Notes: generated from the sequence alone by a model not told the origin. A stretch of DNA of 6,315 nt from an uncultured Clostridia bacterium (GCA_947178045.1 CAMWWR010000116.1:1-6315), one strand, 5' to 3'. Positions 1-5,272 are shown, counted from the stretch's first letter. Program-made: numbers and translations.

Positions 1-197
1 TGGCGCTGCCAATCGAAATTTTAGCATATATTTGCTGGTTGGGCTGTAAGGCCGAAAATGATTATTTCCCGGAGGATTTGGAATTAGTGATTGGAGAGAG
101 AATCCCGGATTTTGTAGCCTTTTTAGAAGAAAATCTGAAGAGTAAAGAAGATTTCGAGAAAGCAATTGATTTTGCTAATGAAAATTTGTGTTATTAA
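1..197 (+). CDS. 3' end of an unidentified small acidic protein (5' end outside window)
   Basis: Reading from base 3, an open frame of 64 codons runs to a TAA at 195-197; the other two forward frames hit stops early. The visible tail is acidic, with many Glu and Asp, and looks mostly helical, with a Trp/Cys segment (CWLGC) near its start, a YFPEDLELV stretch and an ELAKS-like charged helix before the terminal NLCY. No family is recognised. The base composition is AT-rich like the following gene and unlike the GC-rich genes from about 1075 on, so both may belong to one accessory or acquired segment. An immunity-type protein is possible given the size, acidity and the similar small neighbour, but nothing in the sequence proves it. 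The 5' end, start codon and ribosome binding site lie outside the window. Confidence 0.6.
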   Translation, partial: ALPIEILAYICWLGCKAENDYFPEDLELVIGERIPDFVAFLEENLKSKEDFEKAIDFANENLCY

Positions 198-243
198 GGA
201 AACGCTTTAATCGGCATTTCCCTGAATTTTTAATATTTCGCCT

Positions 244-252
244 TGATACAAT
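244..252 (+). promoter_or_regulatory. possible extended -10 promoter for the cysteine-rich gene
   Basis: TGATACAAT reads as an extended -10 element (TG, one base, TACAAT) 31 bases before the TTG start at 284. The upstream -35 match is poor (CTGAAT at 222-227 with a 19-bp gap), which extended -10 promoters tolerate. Read-through from the gene to the left, 86 bp away, is an equally good explanation for expression. Confidence 0.3.
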
Positions 253-270
253 TTTGTGTTTTTAAAAACA

Positions 271-276
271 GGAGGG
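271..276 (+). promoter_or_regulatory. ribosome binding site that selects a TTG start
   Basis: GGAGGG lies 7 bases before the TTG at 284-286. No in-frame ATG occurs near it, and the next in-frame ATG would remove the conserved-looking N-terminus and has no comparable Shine-Dalgarno sequence. This site therefore decides the TTG start. An ATG at 291 is in a different frame. Confidence 0.75.
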
Positions 277-283
277 AACAGAT

Positions 284-829
284 TTGGGACATGACCTGTA
301 TATTCAGGCAAGAATCAAAGAAAAGAGAACGGGGCGGGTTATCTCCCGCGGCGACAATGATGATTATGCCGCGGAGGAGGACATGGGCTTTTTTGAGATA
401 TGCTGGTGGTGCGGAAGCCCGGAATGTGATGTGAGAATCAAGATGATTGAAATATGCAACAGGCATGGAGGAACAGGCTGTACAGATTCCGATCTTTTTA
501 TTCCCATTCCGCCGTCAGCGCTGCGAGCTGTTTATGCGCATGTGGTAAATTGCTGCTATTTCCCGGAGGACAAATCTTTTTTGAGTCTGCCATTCGAAAC
601 AGAATGGATGGACCTGTATTATAGAAACGCATTTGAAAAGGCGAATCTGTTGAATGCGGATAAGCTGCATAATTTGATTTCAACTCTTGATGAACTAAAG
701 TATGAAAATAAAGTTTCAGACACTTGTTTTTTGTTTAAGGAATATATTCCTGATGAAAAGGATTTAAGGCTTTTTGAAGACAATCCGTCAGAATTTGAGT
801 GGGAATTTAGAATATGGAATTCTTACTGA
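284..829 (+). CDS. cysteine-rich hypothetical protein, TTG start
   Basis: This complete 181-residue protein is not assigned to any family I recognise. It has no signal peptide and no membrane segment, so it is probably cytosolic. Eight cysteines are visible: C40, C43, C48, C58, C66, C90, C91 and C148. The cluster around FFEICWWCGSPEC (residues 36-48) has spacing that could bind metal. The second half is acidic and largely helical, ending in an aromatic tail (FEWEFRIWNSY). The TTG start is chosen because GGAGGG sits 7 bases upstream. The gene is AT-rich: 16 of 60 bases at 661-720 are G or C, against 40 of 60 at 2101-2160 in the transporter gene. Together with the small acidic protein upstream this suggests an accessory segment. 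An immunity protein of a polymorphic toxin system is one option, but no toxin is in view and the function is unknown. Confidence 0.8.
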   Translation: MGHDLYIQARIKEKRTGRVISRGDNDDYAAEEDMGFFEICWWCGSPECDVRIKMIEICNRHGGTGCTDSDLFIPIPPSALRAVYAHVVNCCYFPEDKSFLSLPFETEWMDLYYRNAFEKANLLNADKLHNLISTLDELKYENKVSDTCFLFKEYIPDEKDLRLFEDNPSEFEWEFRIWNSY

Positions 830-866
830 AAAGGAATAAAAATAAAAACATGACAGGTAAAAGTGC

Positions 867-895
867 TTGACATCTTTCGTCATTTTTTGTATAAT
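867..895 (+). promoter_or_regulatory. perfect-consensus sigma-A type promoter
   Basis: TTGACA at 867-872 and TATAAT at 890-895 are separated by exactly 17 bp. Both hexamers match the housekeeping consensus without a mismatch, and the flanking DNA is AT-rich. Transcription should begin near 901-903, leaving about 170 untranslated bases before the ATG at 1075. The likely target is the zinc-ribbon membrane protein gene, and by read-through the MATE gene. Confidence 0.85.
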
Positions 896-901
896 TATGC
901 T

Positions 902-1074
902 AGGATTATTGTTGCTGCTGATTGCTTCGGTCATTTGACGGAATGATTCGGCAGAAGTGCTGAATTTGCATAATTGCAGGACGTGGGGGTATAAGGCGCA
1001 GGATGTCGGAGACTGCCGGATAAGCGCAGAGAAAAATCAATACTGTTTGCACGGCGGAATAAGGGGAAATAAAT
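902..1074 (+). other. long 5' leader with hairpin potential, no known riboswitch recognised
   Basis: The predicted transcript has about 170 untranslated bases before the ATG at 1075. Near its 5' end CTGCTGA (915-921) can pair with TCGGCAG (948-954). Inside that stem TTC-G-GTC and GAC-G-GAA (925-931 and 937-943) can form a second stem closed by an ATTT loop. A later stretch has GCGC near 997-1000 and 1024-1027 enclosing a CGG/CCG pair. No intrinsic terminator with a T run is visible and the ribosome binding site (1061-1066) is outside these stems. I could not match the leader to a riboswitch class or T-box. It may be a plain untranslated region or a regulatory RNA. Confidence 0.35.
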
Positions 1075-1404
1075 ATGAATAAATATAGTTTTATGCATTG
1101 CAGCTCCGTCGTGCTTGTTATCCTTGGAGTGCTGCTGGCGGCAGCCGGAATTTTCTGGAAGGATTATCTGTTCTGGTTCGGAGCGTCCGCGCTTGCAATC
1201 GGTTTGTTTTTACTTGGACGCTGGATATCCAGGGCCTACACCTATATTTGCCCGGCATGCTATCTGAGGATCGATGTCGGCGTAAGGGAGGCTCTTTTCG
1301 CGCCGCTGGCGGGGGGCGACCGCCGCAGGCTTTACTGTCCGAAATGCAGGAGAAAAAAGGCCTGCAAGGCGAAGAGGATATCATTGAGAATGCATGTGTA
1401 TTAA
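1075..1404 (+). CDS. small two-helix membrane protein with C-terminal zinc ribbon
   Basis: This complete 109-residue protein has two hydrophobic segments, at about residues 10-28 and 31-48. They are followed by a basic cytosolic domain with two CxxC knuckles: C59-P-A-C62 and C88-P-K-C91, 25 residues apart. This is a typical zinc-ribbon layout. The tail (residues 83-105) is rich in Arg and Lys and could contact nucleic acid or lipid head groups. The function is unknown; no enzyme motif is present. The start is supported by AAGGGG at 1061-1066, 8 bases before the ATG, and by the consensus promoter upstream. It precedes the MATE transporter gene in the same direction by 92 bp, but a terminator-like hairpin separates them, so coupling is uncertain. 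Its GC-rich composition matches the genes to its right. Confidence 0.8.
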   Translation: MNKYSFMHCSSVVLVILGVLLAAAGIFWKDYLFWFGASALAIGLFLLGRWISRAYTYICPACYLRIDVGVREALFAPLAGGDRRRLYCPKCRRKKACKAKRISLRMHVY

Positions 1405-1425
1405 GCGGCGGAGACGCTGCTTTTT
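1405..1425 (+). terminator. short intrinsic terminator directly after the zinc-ribbon gene
   Basis: GCGGCG (1405-1410) pairs with CGCTGC (1415-1420), with one G-U pair, around a GAGA tetraloop, and five T residues follow at 1421-1425. The two A residues of the stop codon can extend the stem against the first T residues to 8 bp. The hairpin starts on the base after the TAA. The short T run suggests partial rather than full termination, which would lower transcription into the MATE gene. Confidence 0.55.
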
Positions 1426-1496
1426 CTATGCGCCGTCAGGACGCATCGCGCCGCAAAGGATGTATCGGTGCCGGCAGAGTGCACGGGAGATGGAGA

Positions 1497-2879
1497 ATGA
1501 TGAAAAAATATATCGGAGATCGGGCGTTCTACCGCATGGTGATGGGGATTGCGCTGCCGATCATGATACAGAACGGTTTTACGAATTTTGTGAGTCTGCT
1601 GGACAATATTATGGTCGGCAGGGTGGGCACGGAACAGATGTCCGGAGTGGCGATCGCCAATCAGCTGCTGCTCGTGTTCAATATTACCATATTCGGCGCA
1701 GTATCGGGCGCGTCGATCTTCGGAGCGCAGTATTACGGTCTGGGCGACCGGGAGGGTGTGCGCAATACCTTCCGGTTTAAGCTGGTTGTGAGCGGCCTGC
1801 TGACCGTGCTTGCCGTGCTGCTTTTCTGGTTTGCCGGGGAGGAGCTGATCACGCTCTATCTCAACGAGGAGGAGGGCGGGAGAGCCGTCGGGGATACGCT
1901 GCTCTACGGAAGAGATTATCTGAACGTCATGCTGCTGGGGCTTGCTCCGTATGCGGCGGCGCAGAGCTATGCGAGCACGCTGCGCGATACCGGGGAGACG
2001 AAGCTCCCGATGCGCGCGGGGATCGCTGCGGTCATTGTCAACCTCTGTCTGAATTATATTCTGATTTTCGGAAAGTTTGGCGCGCCGGAGCTCGGAGCGG
2101 TCGGAGCAGCGGTCGCCGCGGTCGTTTCCCGCTTCGTGGAGCTGGGGATTATTCTGGCGGCGGTGCACGGCAGACGGAGGATCACGGATATCGTCGAGGG
2201 AGCTTACCGGAATTTCCGCATTCCCGCGGCGCTTGCAGGGAAGATTGCGGTCACGGGGATGCCCCTCCTGATCAACGAGGCGCTCTGGTCGATGGGAATG
2301 GCGGTCATGAATCAGTGCTATTCGGTGCGGGGGCTGGATGTTGTTGCGGCGGTCAATATCTGCAGTACGGTGTCCAATCTCTTTAATGTCGTATTTATGT
2401 CGCTCGGCGGCTCGATTGCAATCATTGTGGGACAGCAGCTCGGAGCGGGGGAAACGGAGAAGGCCGTGGACACCGACCGGAAGCTGATCGTATTTTCCGT
2501 GGCGAGCTGTCTTTTGATCGGAGGGGTTCTGGCGGCTCTTTCGGGGGTGATTCCGATGATCTATAATACGGAGCCGCAGGTGCGCCGGATCGCGACGAAG
2601 CTGATCCTTGTGGCGGCCTGCTGCATGCCGATCCACGCGTTCAACCATGCATCCTATTTTACGATGCGCTCCGGAGGCAAGACCTTCGTGACCTTTCTGT
2701 TTGACAGCGTGTTCGTGTGGGTGGTGAATATCCCGCTGGCATATTCCCTCGCCCATTTTACCTCGATGAACATCGTGCTGCTGTATCTGAGCTGCCTGCT
2801 GATCGATCTGGTGAAATGTGCGATCGGATATGTGCTGTTAAAGCGCCGGGCATGGGTGAAAAATATTGTGTCGGCATGA
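1497..2879 (+). CDS. MATE-family multidrug/toxin efflux transporter
   Basis: The product is a 460-residue integral membrane protein predicted to export small organic or cationic compounds using an ion gradient, the known activity of the MATE family. It shows about twelve hydrophobic segments in two halves. Family marks include the N-half SLLDNIMVGRVG (33-44) and GAQYYGLGD (76-84), TLRDTGETKLPM (161-172), LNYILIFGKFGAPELGAVGAA (185-205), and the C-half GQQLGAGE (312-319), the repeat-equivalent of 76-84. The length is normal for the family. Two adjacent in-frame ATGs (1497 and 1500) follow GGGAG at 1485-1489. I chose 1497 for its 7-base spacing, but 1500 is equally possible. The frame stays open back to 1098, but that stretch overlaps the zinc-ribbon gene and looks non-coding. 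No own promoter is evident in the 92-bp gap, so it probably depends on read-through or a promoter inside the preceding gene. The substrate cannot be told. Confidence 0.93.
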   Translation: MMKKYIGDRAFYRMVMGIALPIMIQNGFTNFVSLLDNIMVGRVGTEQMSGVAIANQLLLVFNITIFGAVSGASIFGAQYYGLGDREGVRNTFRFKLVVSGLLTVLAVLLFWFAGEELITLYLNEEEGGRAVGDTLLYGRDYLNVMLLGLAPYAAAQSYASTLRDTGETKLPMRAGIAAVIVNLCLNYILIFGKFGAPELGAVGAAVAAVVSRFVELGIILAAVHGRRRITDIVEGAYRNFRIPAALAGKIAVTGMPLLINEALWSMGMAVMNQCYSVRGLDVVAAVNICSTVSNLFNVVFMSLGGSIAIIVGQQLGAGETEKAVDTDRKLIVFSVASCLLIGGVLAALSGVIPMIYNTEPQVRRIATKLILVAACCMPIHAFNHASYFTMRSGGKTFVTFLFDSVFVWVVNIPLAYSLAHFTSMNIVLLYLSCLLIDLVKCAIGYVLLKRRAWVKNIVSA

Positions 2880-2905
2880 CAGGAAATCAGGAAATGCGAA
2901 GGACG

Positions 2906-2952
2906 AACAATCAGGCCCGGCATGGGAAGACTCCCTGCCGGGCCTGATTGTT
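2906..2952. terminator. bidirectional terminator between convergent genes
   Basis: A perfect 17-bp inverted repeat (2906-2922 and 2936-2952) encloses a further GGGA/TCCC pairing with an AGAC loop and one bulged T. It lies between the MATE gene stop (2879) and the citrate synthase stop (2954-2952, minus strand). Its last base is shared with that stop codon. The stem ends in TTGTT on both strands, so it can end transcription in either direction, though no separate long T run follows. Confidence 0.8.
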
Positions 2953-4322
2953 TAAAGTGCCTCGCGCTCGCTCATCGGTATGTATGACCTGCGGTCGAGG
3001 ACATTGATGTATGCCGGGCGGATGATCTTTTCTCCGGAGACGATCTCCTCCAGGCGGTGCGCACTCCAGCCGACGATGCGCGCGATGGCGAACATCGGTG
3101 TATAGAGCTCCACCGGCAGACCGAGCATGTGATATACGAAGCCGCTGTAAAAATCGACGTTCGTATTGACGCCCTTGTACATTTTTCGCTGCTTTGCGAT
3201 CAGCTCCGGCGCAAGTCTTTCCACCAGCTGGTAGAGCGCGAATTCGTCGTCCTGTCCTTTGTCGTGCGCCAGCTCCCCGACAAATTTTTTGAAGATCTCC
3301 GCGCGCGGGTCGGATACGGAGTAGATCGCGTGACCGATGCCGTAAATCAGTCCGGAACGGTCAAACCGCTCCTTGTTCAGGATGCCGTCGAGATAATCCG
3401 CGACCATCTCCTCGTCCTTCCAGTCCGAAACCTCACGCTTCAGATCCTCGAACATCTGCATTACCTTGATGTTTGCGCCGCCGTGCCGTGGGCCTTTGAG
3501 GGAGCCGAGGGCGGCCGCCATGACGGAGTAGGTGTCCGTGCCGGAGGAGGTCACGACGCGGGTCGTGAAGGAGGAGTTGTTGCCGCCGCCGTGCTCCATG
3601 TGGAGAATGAGCGCCAGATCCAGCACCTTCGCCTCCATTTTGCTGTATTTCTGATCCGGGCGCAGCAGCAGCAGAATGTTTTCCGCCGTGGAGAGCTCCG
3701 GCTTCGGCGAGTGGATAAACAGGGAATTGCCCTTGCTGTGGCTGTACGCATTGTAGCTGTACACGGCGAGCATCGGGAACTGGCTGATGAGATTCAGGCA
3801 CTGGCGCATAACGTTGGCGAAGGAGGTGTCCTCGGCCGCGTCGTCGTAGGAGTAGAGCGTCAGGATGCTCTTGGAGAGGGAGATCATCAGGTTTTCCGCC
3901 GGAGCCTTCATGATGACGTCACGGAAAAAATTCTGGGGCAGCTGCATGCGCTCGCCGAGCTCCATGGAAAATTCCGCGAGATCGTTTTTGGAAGGAAGCT
4001 CCCCGAACAGAAGGAGATAGGCGACCTCCTCAAAGCCGAAGCGGTCGTCCCGCAGAAATCCGCCCGTCAGATCCTTCACGTTGTAGCCGCGGTAATAGAG
4101 CTCGCCGGCGCACGGGATCTCCCGGCCGTTTTCCCGACGCTTTGCATACACCTCGGAGATATTGGTCAGGCCCGCGAGCACGCCCTTTCCGTTCAGGTCG
4201 CGCAGGCCGCGCTTTACGTCGTAGCTTTTGTAGAGTCCGGGATCGATTTTGTCGCGCTCCATACAGATGCGGGACAGCTTGCTGATCTGCGGCGTAATTT
4301 CAAAAATGATGTTTTCAACCAT
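2952..4322 (-). CDS. gltA: citrate synthase (Si-type, long clostridial form)
   Basis: The product condenses oxaloacetate and acetyl-CoA to citrate in the cytosol. In fermenting Clostridia this normally feeds the oxidative branch to 2-oxoglutarate and glutamate. The 456-residue protein carries the family's catalytic sites: HMEHGGGNNSS (241-251), GPRHGGAN (277-284, H280), GIGHAIYSVSDPR (328-340, H331) and NVDFYSG (388-394, D390), plus ARIVGWSAH (414-422) near the C-terminus. An N-terminal extension of about 70 residues ending in GELYYRGY fits the longer clostridial group rather than the roughly 370-residue short form. The motif around H331 has Ala and Ser where many citrate synthases have Arg and Lys. 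The start at 4322 is set by AAGGAGG 7 bases upstream; the frame stays open to 4496, but that stretch contains the promoter. No aconitase or isocitrate dehydrogenase gene is adjacent. A 2-methylcitrate synthase activity cannot be excluded from sequence alone. Confidence 0.93.
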   Translation of the reverse strand: MVENIIFEITPQISKLSRICMERDKIDPGLYKSYDVKRGLRDLNGKGVLAGLTNISEVYAKRRENGREIPCAGELYYRGYNVKDLTGGFLRDDRFGFEEVAYLLLFGELPSKNDLAEFSMELGERMQLPQNFFRDVIMKAPAENLMISLSKSILTLYSYDDAAEDTSFANVMRQCLNLISQFPMLAVYSYNAYSHSKGNSLFIHSPKPELSTAENILLLLRPDQKYSKMEAKVLDLALILHMEHGGGNNSSFTTRVVTSSGTDTYSVMAAALGSLKGPRHGGANIKVMQMFEDLKREVSDWKDEEMVADYLDGILNKERFDRSGLIYGIGHAIYSVSDPRAEIFKKFVGELAHDKGQDDEFALYQLVERLAPELIAKQRKMYKGVNTNVDFYSGFVYHMLGLPVELYTPMFAIARIVGWSAHRLEEIVSGEKIIRPAYINVLDRRSYIPMSEREAL

Positions 4323-4329
4323 ATAATTA

Positions 4330-4336
4330 CCTCCTT
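4330..4336 (-). promoter_or_regulatory. ribosome binding site fixing the citrate synthase start
   Basis: On the minus strand AAGGAGG lies 7 bases before the ATG at 4322. This near-perfect Shine-Dalgarno sequence rules out the longer open frame that reaches 4496, whose extra residues would be translated from the leader and promoter. Confidence 0.85.
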
Positions 4337-4363
4337 CTGGTGAAAAATAGAGTCTAAATATAT

Positions 4364-4403
4364 CGGACGGATGTGCCGGAAACGGCCGGGATGTTTTTGT
4401 CCG
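4364..4403 (-). other. nested stem-loop in the citrate synthase leader
   Basis: CGGAC (4364-4368) and GTCCG (4399-4403) form an outer inverted repeat. Inside it GCCG (4375-4378) and CGGC (4383-4386) form a second stem with a 4-base loop. In the minus-strand mRNA this lies about 30 bases upstream of the ribosome binding site. No T run follows, so it does not look like a terminator. It may stabilise the message or regulate it; no known RNA class was recognised. Confidence 0.4.
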
Positions 4404-4419
4404 GGAAACTCGTTTTTCC
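4404..4419. promoter_or_regulatory. CG-centred imperfect palindrome in the leader, possible operator
   Basis: GGAAA (4404-4408) and TTTCC (4415-4419) flank a 6-base centre whose middle is CG at 4411-4412. Operators of LacI/CcpA-type regulators share this layout of mirrored arms around CG, but the arms do not match the catabolite-response consensus well. It lies about 45 bases downstream of the expected citrate synthase transcription start, where a bound protein could block elongation. It could equally be a small RNA hairpin. Confidence 0.25.
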
Positions 4420-4466
4420 TGTGATTTATGAATTGGAGACATAGAAAAAGTCAAGTAGATTTTATT

Positions 4467-4496
4467 ATTATATAGCATGAAATGATATCCTGTCAA
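4467..4496 (-). promoter_or_regulatory. sigma-A type promoter of the citrate synthase gene
   Basis: On the minus strand TTGACA (4496-4491) and TATAAT (4472-4467) are perfect hexamers separated by 18 bp. Transcription should begin near 4460, giving a leader of about 138 bases. A second weaker -35-like TTGACT (4454-4449) lies just downstream, with CATAAA 18 bp further on, and could be a minor start. Confidence 0.8.
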
Positions 4497-4530
4497 TAGC
4501 CGGAGACATTGGTTTTGAATTATTCAGGCA

Positions 4531-4560
4531 TTGCCAAAGCCGAAGCTTTTGTGATAGAAT
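4531..4560 (+). promoter_or_regulatory. promoter of the histidine phosphatase gene, extended -10
   Basis: TTGCCA (4531-4536) and TAGAAT (4555-4560) are separated by 18 bp, and the TG at 4552-4553 makes the -10 an extended type. Transcription should begin near 4567, about 67 bases before the ATG at 4634. A 5-bp inverted repeat, AAAGC/GCTTT with a CGAA centre (4536-4549), sits in the spacer and could be a regulator site. The promoter diverges from that of citrate synthase, with 34 bp between the two -35 elements. Confidence 0.6.
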
Positions 4561-4595
4561 ATAGTAAAAGCGGCAGGAGTGTCTGCGGGGCGGGC

Positions 4596-4615
4596 AGGAG
4601 CCGTTTAGGAGCCGT
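4596..4615 (+). repeat. 9-bp tandem direct repeat with 11-bp period
   Basis: AGGAGCCGT occurs at 4596-4604 and again at 4607-4615. A related GCAGGAG copy starts at 4573 and lies 21 bases before the equivalent position of the first. The repeats fall in the untranslated leader of the phosphatase gene, between the promoter and the true AAGGAGG site (4622-4628). Confidence 0.6.
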
Positions 4616-4633
4616 CCGGAAAAGGAGGAACGC

Positions 4634-5272
4634 ATGAAAATTTATCTGATCCGCCACGGAAGGCAGTGCAGCCCGCTTTGCAATGTTGATGTGGCGCTGG
4701 CACCGGAGGGAATCCGGCAGGCAAAGCTGCTTGCCGTGCGCCTGAAGGAGAGCGTCCGGGTGGATGCCGTCTGCTCCAGCAGCCTGCTCCGCGCCGTTCA
4801 GACGGCGGATATCCTCGGAGAGGCGCTCGGAGTGCAGCCCCGCCCGGGGGATGCGCGTCTGAACGAGATTGATTTCGGCGAGCTCACAGGACTGTCCGAC
4901 CAGCAGATACAGGAGCGCTACGGAGCCTTTATGGAGCGGCGCAGAAATCTTGAGGCGGATCTGCCGTTCCCGGGAGGGGAGTGCGGCCGGCAGGTATTTG
5001 AGCGGGCGTATCCCTGCCTGCTTGAGCTGGCGCAGAGCGGCCCGGAAAATGTGATTGCGGTCACGCACGGGGGAACGATACGCTCCCTTGTGGCCGGGGT
5101 GCTGGGGCTGGAGCAGCGCTGCCGCCTGGCAATTGCCAGAACGCTTGAGAACTGCAGCCTCACGGTGCTGGAATACAGCCCGGCCAGGCGCCGGTTTACC
5201 GTGGAGACAGTCAACGACTATGCGCATCTGTCGGCTCATCCTGAGCTGCTGCGCAGCGCGATCGTGCGTTAG
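4634..5272 (+). CDS. histidine phosphatase superfamily protein (phosphoglycerate mutase-like)
   Basis: This 212-residue cytosolic enzyme belongs to the histidine phosphatase superfamily, which forms a phosphohistidine intermediate. The diagnostic RHG is at residues 7-9, with H8 the expected nucleophile. Other active-site residues are visible: R53 in SSLLRAVQTA, E78 in LNEIDFGELTG, and H145 in VTHGGTIR. The length is typical of the small, cofactor-independent-of-2,3-BPG phosphatase branch (phosphatases such as alpha-ribazole phosphatase or broad-specificity phosphatases). The substrate cannot be told, and no cobalamin genes are nearby to support a CobC role. The start is set by AAGGAGG at 4622-4628, 5 bases before the ATG. 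It has its own promoter and is followed by a terminator-like hairpin, then the aldo/keto reductase gene 85 bp downstream. A long open frame on the opposite strand here is a compositional shadow. Confidence 0.9.
   Translation: MKIYLIRHGRQCSPLCNVDVALAPEGIRQAKLLAVRLKESVRVDAVCSSSLLRAVQTADILGEALGVQPRPGDARLNEIDFGELTGLSDQQIQERYGAFMERRRNLEADLPFPGGECGRQVFERAYPCLLELAQSGPENVIAVTHGGTIRSLVAGVLGLEQRCRLAIARTLENCSLTVLEYSPARRRFTVETVNDYAHLSAHPELLRSAIVR

Noticed and set aside
196..209. catabolite-response-like sequence (AGGAAACGCTTTAA)
   Set aside because: Only 6 of the 8 fixed consensus positions match and there is no clear link to a sugar-regulated gene.
257..270. 14-bp perfect palindrome TGTTTTTAAAAACA just before a ribosome binding site
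   Set aside because: It is a simple T5A5 run flanked by TG/CA in AT-rich DNA; too weak as a hairpin and too low in complexity to call an operator.
897..938. 13-codon hydrophobic leader peptide (ATG at 897, starting MLGLL)
   Set aside because: The ATG lies between the -10 element and the expected transcription start, so it should not be in the transcript, and there is no ribosome binding site.
1405..1454. alternative pairing GCGGCG (1405-1410) with CGCCGC (1449-1454) as an antiterminator
   Set aside because: The second arm is transcribed after the terminator and its T run, too late to prevent termination.
1098..1496. N-terminal extension of the MATE frame
   Set aside because: It overlaps the zinc-ribbon gene in another frame, adds about 133 residues of non-membrane sequence foreign to MATE proteins, and lacks a ribosome binding site.
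1401..2756. 451-codon open frame on the minus strand opposite the MATE gene
   Set aside because: Its translation is rich in Arg, His and Gln with no membrane or enzyme motifs, while the plus strand encodes a standard MATE transporter.
3057..4343. 428-codon open frame on the plus strand opposite citrate synthase
   Set aside because: The minus strand encodes a clear citrate synthase with all catalytic motifs; the antisense frame has no recognisable domain and no good ribosome binding site. It is a GC-driven shadow.
4323..4496. N-terminal extension of citrate synthase
   Set aside because: It would place the start codon on the -35 element of the gene's own promoter; the AAGGAGG-ATG at 4322 is far better.
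4520..5239. 239-codon minus-strand open frame opposite the histidine phosphatase
   Set aside because: The plus-strand gene has RHG and the other active-site residues and a strong ribosome binding site; the antisense frame has none.
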